A stretch of 32,064 nucleotides of DNA from Acidithiobacillus ferruginosus (lineage in GTDB: Bacteria; Pseudomonadota; Gammaproteobacteria; Acidithiobacillales; Acidithiobacillaceae): positions 1 to 32,064 of the forward strand of contig NZ_JABBDR010000079.1 of NCBI RefSeq assembly GCF_018854495.1, written 5' to 3'. The notes under the pieces are model-generated. The model made no database searches. It was not told the origin of the DNA and saw nothing but the letters and a program-made list of their open reading frames with translations. Position numbers and translations under genes: made by a program. How positions within the stretch are numbered: position 1 is the stretch's first letter; each line of letters opens with the position of its first letter. This document shows, piece after piece, positions 7,789 to 15,261 of the stretch.

Positions 7789-9686
7789 CCAGAACAGTGG
7801 GCCTCTCCGGGCCGCTGCTTTGGCGGTTCCGGGATATGAAATCGCTGAAAGCAGACCCGGATTACGAGTCCGCCAAGGCGGGCGGCCTGGACGCCGCCGC
7901 GAGGCTGGTACTGCGTTGTGCAGATGTAGACTTCCTGGAGAAGGCCAGTCAGGAATTTGGTCGGGACGTTGTCTATGTGTCGGTCTATGCGGAAGAGGCT
8001 CAGGGCAAGAACAAGATCCCATTGGCCTTGGCAAAGCACCTTTCCATAGAAACCGGAGCAGGGCTGGATTTGGACATCGTGCAATCCAACCGGGCCTATC
8101 ATACCGGCGCGAAGCCCATGGAGCGGTTACTGGCGCGCGCAGAGTTTGCGGGTGAGGTCCAGCCTGGGAAGCGGTATGTGCTGGTGGACGATGTGACCAC
8201 CATGGGCAGCACACTGGCCGATCTTGCCAGTTACATTCAGGCCCAGGGGGGAGAGATAGCAGGATCACTGGTGTTGACCAATGCTATGCGAGAGCTGACA
8301 ATGGGGCCTGCTAAGCAACTTGTTCAAAAACTGGAGGTGCGCCATGGACAACCGATCCGTGAATTGTTTGGCATCGAACCAGAAGCCCTCACCGCCAGCG
8401 AAGCAGGATACCTTATTGGTTTCCGATCGGCTGACGAACTCCGAAATCGAGCTGTTAAGGCAAGACAAGAAAGAAGCGAGCGCTTTGTTGTCAAATCTAT
8501 TTCGCGAAATGAAGCGGAAATAATCGGGCCTGAAAACAGCACCCAGCCTTCCGAAGTAATCCCCAACCCCTCTGATGATCTCCAGGCGCAACGTCTGGAG
8601 AGGGATTTGTCTCGCCCCACGCAAGGGGACGTCCTCGACATCCCACATACACATCCCCCACCGGGAACCGTCACCTTGCCGCATACCCAGACATCACCTT
8701 CCTTCCAGTTCTTGGAGAATCCCATGGCAGCACAACCAAATCACCTTTTGTCCTACGGCCCTATGGATGTAGTGGCCAGCAATGATGAGAAGAACCCAGG
8801 GCTTCACGTCGTCCACATGGACGCGGAAAACCGCGCGTTCATTCCCCAGGATGACCCGCTGCATCGGGAAATCAGGGATCTCATTGAAAAGAATCCGCAT
8901 AGCAAGGGCTTTGTGGCGAACCAGGTCCATGCGCGTCTTGAGCAGGAGGGGCGCTGGGATGGGCCGGGGTTGCACCCTGCGAAGGGGCATGACGCCGAGG
9001 GCCTGAGTTTCGGGCCATCCATGAACCCGGAGCAGGAGAAGGGCGAAGCCCTGAATGTCGGAGAGACTCTGGACCAGGGGGCTGCAGACCCAGAGATTGT
9101 GGAACCCGCACAGCCAGTGCCGGATAAATCGGCTGAAGTGGAACTTGCGGACGCGACAGGGAAAAAGCCCGATCAGGAGCCGCAGCAAAAGACGATAACG
9201 GAGCCCGACCCTCTTGCGGATTGGCCAGGTACATCGCAGAAGACCCCTGAGCCGCCCATGCCGCCGGAGAAGTCGCGATTCGAGCGCAAGAACCCGCCGG
9301 AGGTGCTCTTCGCCAATCCCAAAGGCAAGCCCTATGTGCTGGATCATGGCGACAAGGTGACGGTGACGAACCGCGCGATGCTGGGCCTGGGGCATGAAGC
9401 GGCGGAGAAACGGAAAAAAGCGGTCGAGATTGGCCTGAAGGCCGCCGTGGACCGATTTGGGGAACCGGTGCGCTTCCAGGGCAATCGTGCCTTCCTGGAA
9501 GAGACGGTGAAAGTTGCCATGGAGCGTGGGATTGCCCTGGAGCCCGGCAGTCCAATGGCTCGGGACATCTACGAACGCGCGATCCAGGAGCGCGGGAATC
9601 AGCTTGGCCCGTCGAAGGATGCCGCCCCATATCGGGCGCCGGAGAAGAAGCGGGAAGTGGACAAGGGCAAAGGCATCGGGCTCTGA
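7785..9686 (+). CDS. Polyvalent protein: phosphoribosyltransferase-like N-terminus, LPD7-like C-terminus
   Basis: This 633-residue protein has two parts. Residues 132-143 (VLVDDVTTMGST) fit the PRPP-binding loop of type I phosphoribosyltransferases: two acidic residues after a hydrophobic strand, then TxGST. The surrounding residues, about 1-200, fit that fold. Residues about 215-500 are a poorly conserved linker rich in Pro, Glu and Asp. Residues about 505-600 (FGEPVRFQGNRAF...AMERGIALEPGSP) resemble the LPD7 domain found at the ends of many relaxases and polyvalent proteins. The C-terminus is GKGIGL. The start is GTG 7785, overlapping the previous stop. The enzyme's substrate is unknown. 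Such toxin- or metabolism-like domains in conjugative polyvalent proteins are thought to act in the recipient cell. The 3' end of this gene is partly duplicated at 10909-10926. Confidence 0.75.
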   Translation: MTRTVGLSGPLLWRFRDMKSLKADPDYESAKAGGLDAAARLVLRCADVDFLEKASQEFGRDVVYVSVYAEEAQGKNKIPLALAKHLSIETGAGLDLDIVQSNRAYHTGAKPMERLLARAEFAGEVQPGKRYVLVDDVTTMGSTLADLASYIQAQGGEIAGSLVLTNAMRELTMGPAKQLVQKLEVRHGQPIRELFGIEPEALTASEAGYLIGFRSADELRNRAVKARQERSERFVVKSISRNEAEIIGPENSTQPSEVIPNPSDDLQAQRLERDLSRPTQGDVLDIPHTHPPPGTVTLPHTQTSPSFQFLENPMAAQPNHLLSYGPMDVVASNDEKNPGLHVVHMDAENRAFIPQDDPLHREIRDLIEKNPHSKGFVANQVHARLEQEGRWDGPGLHPAKGHDAEGLSFGPSMNPEQEKGEALNVGETLDQGAADPEIVEPAQPVPDKSAEVELADATGKKPDQEPQQKTITEPDPLADWPGTSQKTPEPPMPPEKSRFERKNPPEVLFANPKGKPYVLDHGDKVTVTNRAMLGLGHEAAEKRKKAVEIGLKAAVDRFGEPVRFQGNRAFLEETVKVAMERGIALEPGSPMARDIYERAIQERGNQLGPSKDAAPYRAPEKKREVDKGKGIGL

Positions 9687-9728
9687 GGTCGGTTATCCCT
9701 CTGTGCGCTGATCTATACCCTGTCGATG
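9669..9728 (+). repeat. 60-bp direct repeat, left copy (gene 3' end plus promoter motif)
   Basis: This copy runs from AAAGGCATCGGG, the last codons of the phosphoribosyltransferase-like gene, through promoter-motif copy 2 to TGTCGATG. It matches 10909-10968 with one mismatch (T 9689 / C 10929). The two genes between the copies look like an inserted or duplicated cassette. Confidence 0.95.
9694..9720 (+). promoter_or_regulatory. Element promoter motif, copy 2
   Basis: GATCTATACCC lies at 9710-9720, and GGTTATCCC upstream puts a TAT at 9694-9696, 20 bp before the TAT of the motif. There are 39 nt to ATG 9760. It is identical to copy 3 because it lies in the 60-bp direct repeat. Confidence 0.75.
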
Positions 9729-9759
9729 CTCTGGATGGTATGACGGGAGGAAAATCGGT

Positions 9760-9999
9760 ATGGACCACGAGGCTATTTTGGATAACCGGGCAGATCTAGC
9801 CAGTGCTGACGCACAGGATTCTTCTGTGAATGAAGAGGAGATGGTTTTTGCGCTTCAGGATCAACATCACAAGTTTTCCATGGGGTTATCTACCATTCTC
9901 CAATGCCTGCGAATGGCGGAACAGGAAGGCGGGATTCCCAAGCTCCCGAGCGATTGGTGGATTCAGGTGGCGAGGCGGTACTCTATCATCCTGGATTGA
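9760..9999 (+). CDS. Small hypothetical protein, first gene of the repeat-flanked cassette
   Basis: This 79-residue protein has an acidic N-terminus (NEEEM) and a helical C-terminal part (KFSMGLSTILQCLRMAEQEGG, then PSDWWIQVARRYS). GGGAGG at 9745-9750 is a good ribosome binding site with a 9-nt spacer. It is 16 nt upstream of the next gene and probably co-transcribed from promoter-motif copy 2. I recognise no family. Both genes of the cassette lie between the 60-bp direct repeats. Confidence 0.65.
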   Translation: MDHEAILDNRADLASADAQDSSVNEEEMVFALQDQHHKFSMGLSTILQCLRMAEQEGGIPKLPSDWWIQVARRYSIILD

Positions 10000-10015
10000 G
10001 GCTTGAGGGGTGAGA

Positions 10016-10909
10016 ATGGACGTCTACAAACTGCGGCCAGAAAACGCGGGATCCCAACATATCGATCGGGAAACCTTCGAGGCGCAGACGCTGCGAGATA
10101 AGCCCTGGTACCGCCAAAACGGGAAAGGAGAGGACGTGCAATATGCCGTATGCCCAGCCTGCGACAACCCCATTCAAATCATTGGGCTGTATCGGTTGCC
10201 TCCGAGGGTCAACAATCCCTTCGGGAGGCACACAGGGCAATCCGTGCCTGATTTGGCAGAACTCGATCCAGAAGAGCGGGACAATTGCCCATATTTCAAG
10301 CCCAGGCCGCGGGAGAAGAGTGCTCGGAGGCGTTCTCTGACTCCTGTGTCCCAAAAAATCCTGAGAACACTGATCGAACAGTTCGACCGCGTAGTGTATC
10401 TGCTTCGGAAACAGACGGGTATCCAGTTTTCTCGAAACCTGCTGCGCAAGATGCTGGAGACCTACCGCGCTGAGAAAGGGTATCTATACATCGGTGCAAC
10501 ACTCCTGAATGTGCCCTGGATTTTTGCATATATGTCCAACTCTCAGTCGATTGTTGGGCAATATCTTCGGGAGGATTCGGACCCGGATCTGATTCTGGCA
10601 ATCCAGGATCGGGCACCTAACGCCATGATCAGTGATGACCGGCAGATCTGCCGAAAGACCAAAGACTTCCTGTCCCTTGCAGTTTGCTTCATTCATCATC
10701 GGGAGAGCAAAGACCGGGACGACGGGGGATTGATGGAATCCATGAAGATGGTCGTCTCTACGGACCCTGACCGCTGGGTCCATCAGAAGGTGATTCCTTT
10801 CGACCACCAGGAGTTTCAGCGACTGGTCCAGATCCATGGCGAAAAAGCGCGTCGTCAGATGGACCTGGTGGAGATGGCGAAAGAAGTCCTGGGCGACCTC
10901 CTGTCCTGA
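10016..10909 (+). CDS. Hypothetical protein with a possible zinc site, second gene of the cassette
   Basis: This 297-residue soluble protein has CPAC early on, then a His (GRHTG) and a Cys (NCPYF), which could form a C2HC-type zinc site within the first 95 residues. The rest is mixed helical with no motif I know. ATG 10016 is preferred over GTG 10010 because GAGGGG at 10005-10010 leaves a 5-nt spacer. The last base of its stop codon is the first base of the right copy of the 60-bp direct repeat, so the gene ends exactly at a cassette boundary. Function unknown. Confidence 0.7.
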   Translation: MDVYKLRPENAGSQHIDRETFEAQTLRDKPWYRQNGKGEDVQYAVCPACDNPIQIIGLYRLPPRVNNPFGRHTGQSVPDLAELDPEERDNCPYFKPRPREKSARRRSLTPVSQKILRTLIEQFDRVVYLLRKQTGIQFSRNLLRKMLETYRAEKGYLYIGATLLNVPWIFAYMSNSQSIVGQYLREDSDPDLILAIQDRAPNAMISDDRQICRKTKDFLSLAVCFIHHRESKDRDDGGLMESMKMVVSTDPDRWVHQKVIPFDHQEFQRLVQIHGEKARRQMDLVEMAKEVLGDLLS

Positions 10910-10968
10910 AAGGCATCGGGCTCTGAGGCCGGTTATCCCTCTGTGCGCTGATCTATACCCTGTCGATG
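10909..10968 (+). repeat. 60-bp direct repeat, right copy
   Basis: It matches 9669-9728 with one mismatch. Its first 18 bases are a remnant of the end of the phosphoribosyltransferase-like gene (GIGL-stop), which has no coding role here. This indicates that the ancestral arrangement joined that gene directly to the membrane-protein/relaxase unit. Confidence 0.95.
10934..10960 (+). promoter_or_regulatory. Element promoter motif, copy 3 (relaxase operon)
   Basis: GATCTATACCC lies at 10950-10960 with TAT 20 bp upstream at 10934-10936. There are 30 nt to ATG 10991. It is likely the promoter for the membrane protein and relaxase genes. Confidence 0.75.
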
Positions 10969-10990
10969 TTCTTGATGACAGGGTGTGGCC

Positions 10991-11812
10991 ATGGATGAAC
11001 TGGACGAAATCGCACAACTGGAGGCGTCAGGCCAAAAGCTGATGGCAGAACCTGCCCCCCCGCCGCGAAAGCGGGAGACGGCAGATGCAAAGCGGGCGTC
11101 CACCGCAGGGCGCAAGCCCCCTGCAGGGCGCAGCCCCAGGGTGGTAGAGCGGCAGCCGATGACGGAGGACGATCCCGCCCATGTCGAAAGCCTGCTCGCG
11201 GAGATCCGTGATCGCCTGGACCTCCTGTTGCAGGCGAATGCCTCGCAGCCCCCCATTACCTCGGGGCCGGACCTTCCGGCGACTGTCGCCGATGAGTCCG
11301 ATGAACTGAGAAAAGCATTCCCGCATGAGGATGATGCAGAAAAAAACCCTCCGGCGAAGCCTGTCGGGAACCAGCATGAGGGGACAGAAAAAGAACCGCC
11401 ACCATCGCCTGCTGTGAACATCATGATTTCCGAAAAGGATATGGCGCAGTTGCTGGCCGTCGTCGAAGACCGGGTGACCCGTCATGCGCTGACCCATCAT
11501 TCCTCTGTCGTCGTCCTGCTGGGCTGGGCGATGGCCCTTCTGGCGGCTGGTCTGGGCATGGGATACGGCGCCATCGTCGCGTCTGGCCGATACCCATTCT
11601 GGGGTCCAACGGCCCATGCCAGTGTTCTTTCCCGGATTGCCGCCGCAGTTCTCGGTGCCCCAGTTGGGGTGGTCCTGTTACCCATCGCGGGGGCAATCCT
11701 CTGGGAAGCGAGCAAGGAAGCCAGCGATGAGAAATACCAGGCGATATGGAGACTGGCGGCTATCGGGGTATTTCTCGCGGGTATCGCGCTTCCCTTGTCT
11801 TCGCTGTTCTGA
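10991..11812 (+). CDS. Membrane protein upstream of and coupled to the relaxase
   Basis: This 273-residue protein has a long, charged, Pro-rich cytoplasmic part (about 1-165) and then three hydrophobic segments near the C-terminus: VVVLLGWAMALLAAGLGMGY, ASVLSRIAAAVLGAPVGVVL and LAAIGVFLAGIALPLSSLF. ATG 10991 is chosen over GTG 10985 because AGGG at 10980-10983 is correctly spaced. A short palindromic repeat (CCCTGCAGGG) lies within the N-terminal coding part. Its stop overlaps the relaxase start by one base (TGATG), so the two are translationally coupled. It may anchor the relaxosome near the mating channel, which is inference from position. No family recognised. Confidence 0.75.
   Translation: MDELDEIAQLEASGQKLMAEPAPPPRKRETADAKRASTAGRKPPAGRSPRVVERQPMTEDDPAHVESLLAEIRDRLDLLLQANASQPPITSGPDLPATVADESDELRKAFPHEDDAEKNPPAKPVGNQHEGTEKEPPPSPAVNIMISEKDMAQLLAVVEDRVTRHALTHHSSVVVLLGWAMALLAAGLGMGYGAIVASGRYPFWGPTAHASVLSRIAAAVLGAPVGVVLLPIAGAILWEASKEASDEKYQAIWRLAAIGVFLAGIALPLSSLF
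11104..11138 (+). repeat. Short intragenic palindromic repeats (GC-rich type)
   Basis: Two copies of GCAGGGCGCA are separated by a perfect palindrome, CCCTGCAGGG, within the membrane protein gene. They are similar in style, though not identical, to the repeats in trbI and other genes of the window. Confidence 0.4.
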
Positions 11813-13362
11813 TGAAACCCAAAATACCACCTGGGCAAACCCGCAAGGGGCGCTTTCTCTCATCCACCGAAACGCTGGACGATCAGCTTTCTCCCGACCG
11901 ATCCCCGCGGGGGCACAACCGCCCGGTCGCATCCCGTGTTCACAACAAGGTGCATCGAGTAAGGGGGAAACAGGGATCTGGGGCTGCACGCGCCCTGATC
12001 AAGCGCCTGCTTCCCCATGCCGGGAGCAATTTCTACAAGGCCCCATCGTCCCGAGGGCCGGCGTTGCAGCAAGCCGGGCGTCGCTGCACGGTAAAGGTGT
12101 CCTATGTGCGGAACAAGGGGCCGGATCAGTGGCAAGCCCACGGCAAGTACCTGAGCCGCGAAGGCGCGCAGCAGGACGGAGAGAAAGGCCAGGGCTTTGA
12201 CCGGGATTCCGATAGCGTCAACCTGTCGTTGCGTTTGTCTTCCTGGCAGGAAGAAAACGATCCACACCTGTTCAAGGTCATTCTGGCACCCGAAGACCCA
12301 CTGCGGCCAGAGGCCCTGCGGGACCTGACGCGCCGGTTCAATGCGCGCATCCAGCGACAGATCGGGCGAGACTATGAGTGGGCGGCCATCGACCACCACA
12401 ACACCAGCCACCCCCATGTTCACCTGCTGATTCGTGGCAAGGGCAAGCTCGAACTGGAGCCGGATCTGATTCGTCGGGGAATGCGCGCCGCCGCCCAGGA
12501 GATTCTCACGGAAAGCCTGGGATATCGCAGCGAACGGGAAATTCAGGCGGCGCGGGAGCGGGAACTGGATCAGCGACGTTTCACCGCCCTGGATCGGCAA
12601 ATTCTCGACAAGGCGACACCCGCGCCGCAAGACGACCGCCTGCAAGGCTATTCGCTGGTGGATGAGTCGCCTGTCAACTTATTGGATGACAAAGAACGCG
12701 AAAACCGCCGACTCCGGCTCGCCCGACTGGAAAAGCTCGTGGAAATTGGTGTGGCCGACAAGATCGGGCCGAATCTCTGGCGGCTGGAGCCTGGTTGGGA
12801 CAAGGCTCTCAAGGAACTGCAGATATTGCAGACCCGGACGAAGATGCTGGCCGAATCCCGGGCGCTGATGACGGAGCCGCGTTGCCCGCCACAGGTCACG
12901 AAGATCCGGCCAGGCGACCGCCTGGTGGGGCGCATGCTGGGTACGGGACTGGATGAGCAATATGACCGGAGCTTCGTGCTCATCGAGGGCGTCGATAACC
13001 GGGCGCACATCGTCTACCAGACGGGATCGATAGAGAAGGCCCGTGGACGGCAGGATCTGGGGCTTCGGCATCTCGTCGCCCTCACCGGCCTCGACCGCGG
13101 CGTTGTCGTCAAGGACTACGGCATCGAGATCCCGGACCAGGGCTGGAAACGGACGGAGATTCCCGAAGCGGCACTGAATGATCAACTGGCGCATGAACGA
13201 CGGAATCCGCCCAAGGAAATGCTGGACCCTACTACCGGCTTCGCGGCGGAATGGCATCGCCGGCTGCTGGATCGGCGCAAGCAAAAAGAGAAAGAACGGG
13301 CACGACAGAAAAAACAGGCACGGGAACAGGCAAAGCCGCAGCGGGGATCGGAGATCGAGTAA
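11812..13362 (+). CDS. VirD2-type relaxase with DUF3363 region
   Basis: This 516-residue relaxase nicks oriT and stays attached to the 5' end of the transferred strand. The metal-binding motif III is clear at residues 194-204 (DHHNTSHPHVH followed by LLIRGK). Upstream, KVSYVRN and the HGKYLSREGA stretch match the DUF3363 relaxase family. The C-terminal half (GRMLGTGLDEQYDRSFVLIEG) is typical of DUF3363. ATG 11812 overlaps the stop of the membrane protein (TGATG). The basic C-terminus (KQKEKERARQKKQ) fits a positively charged T4SS signal. In known systems the catalytic residue is a Tyr in the N-terminal part; I cannot single it out. The coupling protein is not in this window. Confidence 0.92.
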   Translation: MKPKIPPGQTRKGRFLSSTETLDDQLSPDRSPRGHNRPVASRVHNKVHRVRGKQGSGAARALIKRLLPHAGSNFYKAPSSRGPALQQAGRRCTVKVSYVRNKGPDQWQAHGKYLSREGAQQDGEKGQGFDRDSDSVNLSLRLSSWQEENDPHLFKVILAPEDPLRPEALRDLTRRFNARIQRQIGRDYEWAAIDHHNTSHPHVHLLIRGKGKLELEPDLIRRGMRAAAQEILTESLGYRSEREIQAARERELDQRRFTALDRQILDKATPAPQDDRLQGYSLVDESPVNLLDDKERENRRLRLARLEKLVEIGVADKIGPNLWRLEPGWDKALKELQILQTRTKMLAESRALMTEPRCPPQVTKIRPGDRLVGRMLGTGLDEQYDRSFVLIEGVDNRAHIVYQTGSIEKARGRQDLGLRHLVALTGLDRGVVVKDYGIEIPDQGWKRTEIPEAALNDQLAHERRNPPKEMLDPTTGFAAEWHRRLLDRRKQKEKERARQKKQAREQAKPQRGSEIE

Positions 13363-13378
13363 CGATTTGGGAGTGGGA

Positions 13379-13576
13379 ATGGACAAGATTGGGGGCTTCG
13401 CGTTCAGTGCGTTGGTATACTCTTGCTACTGGATCAGCCTTGGCGTGGAAAGGCGTCCAGGCAGCGCCGAGGATCGTGTTTTGCGATACCAGTCCGAAGT
13501 ATATGGCTCCGTGATCGACACCCTGGGTGAACCGCCTGCGGGCTGGCGGGCTTCGGGATGGTTGTACGGTAACTGA
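13379..13576 (+). CDS. Small hypothetical membrane-associated peptide
   Basis: This 65-residue protein begins with a short hydrophobic stretch (FAFSALVYSCYWISLGV), followed by a soluble tail (YQSEVYGSVIDTL...PAGWRASGWLYGN). GGAGTGGG before ATG 13379 is a plausible ribosome binding site. It begins 16 nt after the relaxase stop, so it may be the last gene of the relaxase operon. I recognise no family. It could be an inner-membrane or lipoprotein-like accessory factor. Confidence 0.5.
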   Translation: MDKIGGFAFSALVYSCYWISLGVERRPGSAEDRVLRYQSEVYGSVIDTLGEPPAGWRASGWLYGN

Positions 13577-13608
13577 GCGGCGTACTCCTCACAACCGAAT
13601 CCAGCGGC

Positions 13609-13636
13609 TTGACAGGTGTATAATTTGGGATACACT
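13609..13636 (+). promoter_or_regulatory. Toxin-antitoxin promoter with overlapping operator palindrome
   Basis: TTGACA (13609-13614) and TACACT (13631-13636) are spaced by 16 bp. The spacer and -10 carry an inverted repeat, GTGTAT (13616-13621) and ATACAC (13630-13635), with 8 bp between arms. Binding by the downstream antitoxin would block the promoter. The start codon at 13644 is only 7 nt past the -10, so the mRNA is probably leaderless. Confidence 0.65.
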
Positions 13637-13643
13637 CCTGCAC

Positions 13644-13940
13644 ATGATCAGCATCAAGACGACGGCGACTTTTGATCGCTGGCTCCATGGCCTGCGGGAT
13701 CGCAGGGCGAGGGCGCGCGTTCAGGTGCGAATCGATCGCATGGAGTTGGCCCATTTTGGCGACTGTGAACCCGTCGGAGAGGGCGTATCCGAGATGCGCA
13801 TTCATTACGGTCCCGGCTATCGGGTGTACTTCAAGCGGTTTGGCCTGGAACTCGTCGTGCTTCTGGCCGGAGGCGACAAATCCACGCAATCGGCCGACAT
13901 TGCCCTGGCATTGAAGTTGGCACGACAACTGGAGGGGTGA
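13644..13940 (+). CDS. RelE/HigB-family toxin (phage Gp49-like addiction module killer protein)
   Basis: This 98-residue protein matches the COG3657-type killer proteins: DRWLHGLRDRRARARVQVRI, then GDCEPVGEGVSEMRIHYGPG and the C-terminal LLAGGDKSTQSADI. Family members are ribosome-dependent or independent mRNA endonucleases of the RelE/ParE fold. Toxin precedes antitoxin, which is the HigBA-like order. ATG 13644 fits homologous N-termini and lies immediately after the predicted transcription start. The antitoxin begins 3 nt after its stop. It is intact here, unlike the related - strand copy at 26186-26484. It probably helps maintain the element. Confidence 0.85.
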   Translation: MISIKTTATFDRWLHGLRDRRARARVQVRIDRMELAHFGDCEPVGEGVSEMRIHYGPGYRVYFKRFGLELVVLLAGGDKSTQSADIALALKLARQLEG

Positions 13941-13943
13941 ATC

Positions 13944-14243
13944 ATGGAAAAATTGGAATTGCACACATGGGACAGTGCCGAGCACCTGAAAACCGAAGAG
14001 GACATCGCGGCTTATCTCGACGCCTGTTTTGAAGAGGCGGGGGATGACGCGGCCTTCATCGCCAAGGCGCTGGGTACCATTGCCCGCGCGCGCGGCATGA
14101 CCCGGCTGGCCCATGACGCCGGCATGGGCCGGGAAAGCCTCTACAAAGCCCTTTCTGGAGAAGGCAACCCCAGTTTTGCCACCATTCTCAAGGTAGCCAA
14201 AGCCTTGGGTGTGCGCATTCGCGCCGAAGCTCTGCACGTCTGA
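13944..14243 (+). CDS. HigA-like HTH antitoxin (addiction module antidote)
   Basis: This 99-residue protein has the family signature of COG3636-type antidotes: EHLKTEEDIAAYLDACFEE at the N-terminus, then a helix-turn-helix (MTRLAHDAGMGRESLYKALS) followed by GNPSFATILKVAKALG. It neutralises the toxin encoded just upstream and probably represses the shared promoter through the GTGTAT/ATACAC operator. GGAGGGG before ATG 13944 is a good ribosome binding site. Confidence 0.85.
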   Translation: MEKLELHTWDSAEHLKTEEDIAAYLDACFEEAGDDAAFIAKALGTIARARGMTRLAHDAGMGRESLYKALSGEGNPSFATILKVAKALGVRIRAEALHV

Positions 14244-14253
14244 CCGGATCATC

Positions 14254-14280
14254 GCCGGGGTCATTCCGGCATCCTGTCGG
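14254..14280 (+). other. Weak oriT candidate: small hairpin followed by a nic-like ATCCTG
   Basis: GCCGG (14254-14258) and CCGGC (14266-14270) form a 5-bp stem, directly followed by ATCCTGT, which matches the YATCCTGY nick consensus known from IncP and Ti-type origins. It lies in non-coding DNA 0.9 kb downstream of the relaxase and before the trb genes. The 8-mer is expected about four times by chance in the window, so this is only a candidate. Confidence 0.25.
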
Positions 14281-14342
14281 CGGCTTGGCGCATCCAATCC
14301 TCTGCCACAGGTGGTTTTTGCTGTCATAGTGTCACCACCACG

Positions 14343-14657
14343 TTGTTGGCGTTGATCTCGCTGGGCCTTTCGAACCGCCCAGACTACGCCGCATTTGAAG
14401 CTGTAAAATCGTTTTTGTTTGCCTACGGATTTCTGGTGTTCTCTTCCCTGCATGCCGCGCAAACTGCGCCTCGCTTTTTGGAGACGGTAATTTTGGCGTT
14501 ATCACTCTATTTCGTGCCAGTCGTATTTCACGGGATGCTTGCCGCTTTTGGCGGATGGAGTCAGAAACAAGACGATCTCATGGCCTACCCGGTGTCTGTT
14601 TTGTTGCGGGATATCCGAATCCTCAAAAAGCAAAGAAAACTGCTTTCCTTTGACTGA
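14343..14657 (+). CDS. Doubtful small membrane protein or gene remnant
   Basis: This open frame of 104 residues has two hydrophobic stretches (FLFAYGFLVFSSL and TVILALSLYFVPVVFHGMLAAF) and a basic C-terminus. It must start at TTG, with no ribosome binding site in view, so it may be a remnant of a larger gene or not expressed. It lies between the antitoxin gene and promoter-motif copy 4, with no obvious partner. Confidence 0.35.
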   Translation: MLALISLGLSNRPDYAAFEAVKSFLFAYGFLVFSSLHAAQTAPRFLETVILALSLYFVPVVFHGMLAAFGGWSQKQDDLMAYPVSVLLRDIRILKKQRKLLSFD

Positions 14658-14679
14658 CGGGCGGGCTTTCGTTCGCGTC

Positions 14680-14706
14680 AGATCCCTGCGCAGATCCCTT
14701 TGCGCA
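14680..14706 (+). repeat. Short imperfect tandem repeat upstream of motif copy 4
   Basis: AGATCCCTGCGC is followed directly by AGATCCCTTTGCGC, and TGCGCA occurs twice (14687-14692 and 14701-14706). It is non-coding DNA before the trb operon. Its role is unknown; a protein-binding site is possible. Confidence 0.4.
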
Positions 14707-14751
14707 TAGCCCAATATCTGTCCCAACGAATCGGCTGCTCCCTGGGGCAGC

Positions 14752-14778
14752 TATCGACTCCACGCCCGATCTATACCC
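14752..14778 (+). promoter_or_regulatory. Element promoter motif, copy 4 (trb operon)
   Basis: GATCTATACCC lies at 14768-14778, with TAT at 14752-14754, 20 bp before the TAT of the motif. There are 30 nt to ATG 14809. It probably drives the RHH gene and trbB. Confidence 0.75.
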
Positions 14779-14808
14779 CAATGGAATAATAGCGATAGGG
14801 ATAGATTC

Positions 14809-15261
14809 ATGGCACTGCCCATCACGGCAAAAATCAAACTCACGGGCACCTACGCCGACAAGGTGCGGGTCGAAGCAGCATCCCGACGCATGTCTTTGGC
14901 GGCCTTGACCGCCGAGTATGCCATGCGAGGGCTCGACGCGGAGGCGGAAGATGGCAGCGAACTGGCCGGTTTTGAGCGCCGGATTGCTGCCACCATATTG
15001 GCGTCCAGAAGTGACCTCGAAGCCGTACAGGCCGAGCTCGACACGGTGGCCGCGATGCTCGACACCTTCGTCAAACTCATGCTGGTTCACCTGCCGGAAC
15101 CGGGCACGGAGAAGGAAGCCACCCAGGCTTCCGCACTGGCCCGGTATGAACGATTCATCCAGCAGGTCGGCATGGCCTTTGAAGGCGACCGGCCGCAGGC
15201 CCTCAAAAAAATCGGAGAGCTGATTCAGCAGCGGATCGGGACGGCGGAGGAAAATCAGTGA
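14809..15261 (+). CDS. Putative ribbon-helix-helix DNA-binding protein
   Basis: This 150-residue protein has an N-terminus (ITAKIKLTGTYADKVRVEAASRRMSLAALTAEYAMRGL, quoted in parts: KIKLTGTYADKV and RRMSLAALTAEYAMRGL) that looks like a beta strand plus two helices of CopG/Arc type. The rest is a long helical region. Its stop overlaps the GTG start of trbB. Position before trbB recalls regulators such as trbA of IncP, or relaxosome accessory proteins, but the sequence does not settle which. It is the best candidate within this window for an element-encoded regulator of the repeated promoter motif, which is inference only. Confidence 0.6.
   Translation: MALPITAKIKLTGTYADKVRVEAASRRMSLAALTAEYAMRGLDAEAEDGSELAGFERRIAATILASRSDLEAVQAELDTVAAMLDTFVKLMLVHLPEPGTEKEATQASALARYERFIQQVGMAFEGDRPQALKKIGELIQQRIGTAEENQ

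Noticed and set aside
10985..10990. GTG 10985 as start of the membrane protein before the relaxase
   Set aside because: AGGG at 10980-10983 is too close to it; the ATG at 10991 is correctly spaced.
14654..14681. CTGACG/CGTCAG inverted repeat as a terminator
   Set aside because: The stem is 6 bp with a 16-nt loop and no T-run follows.
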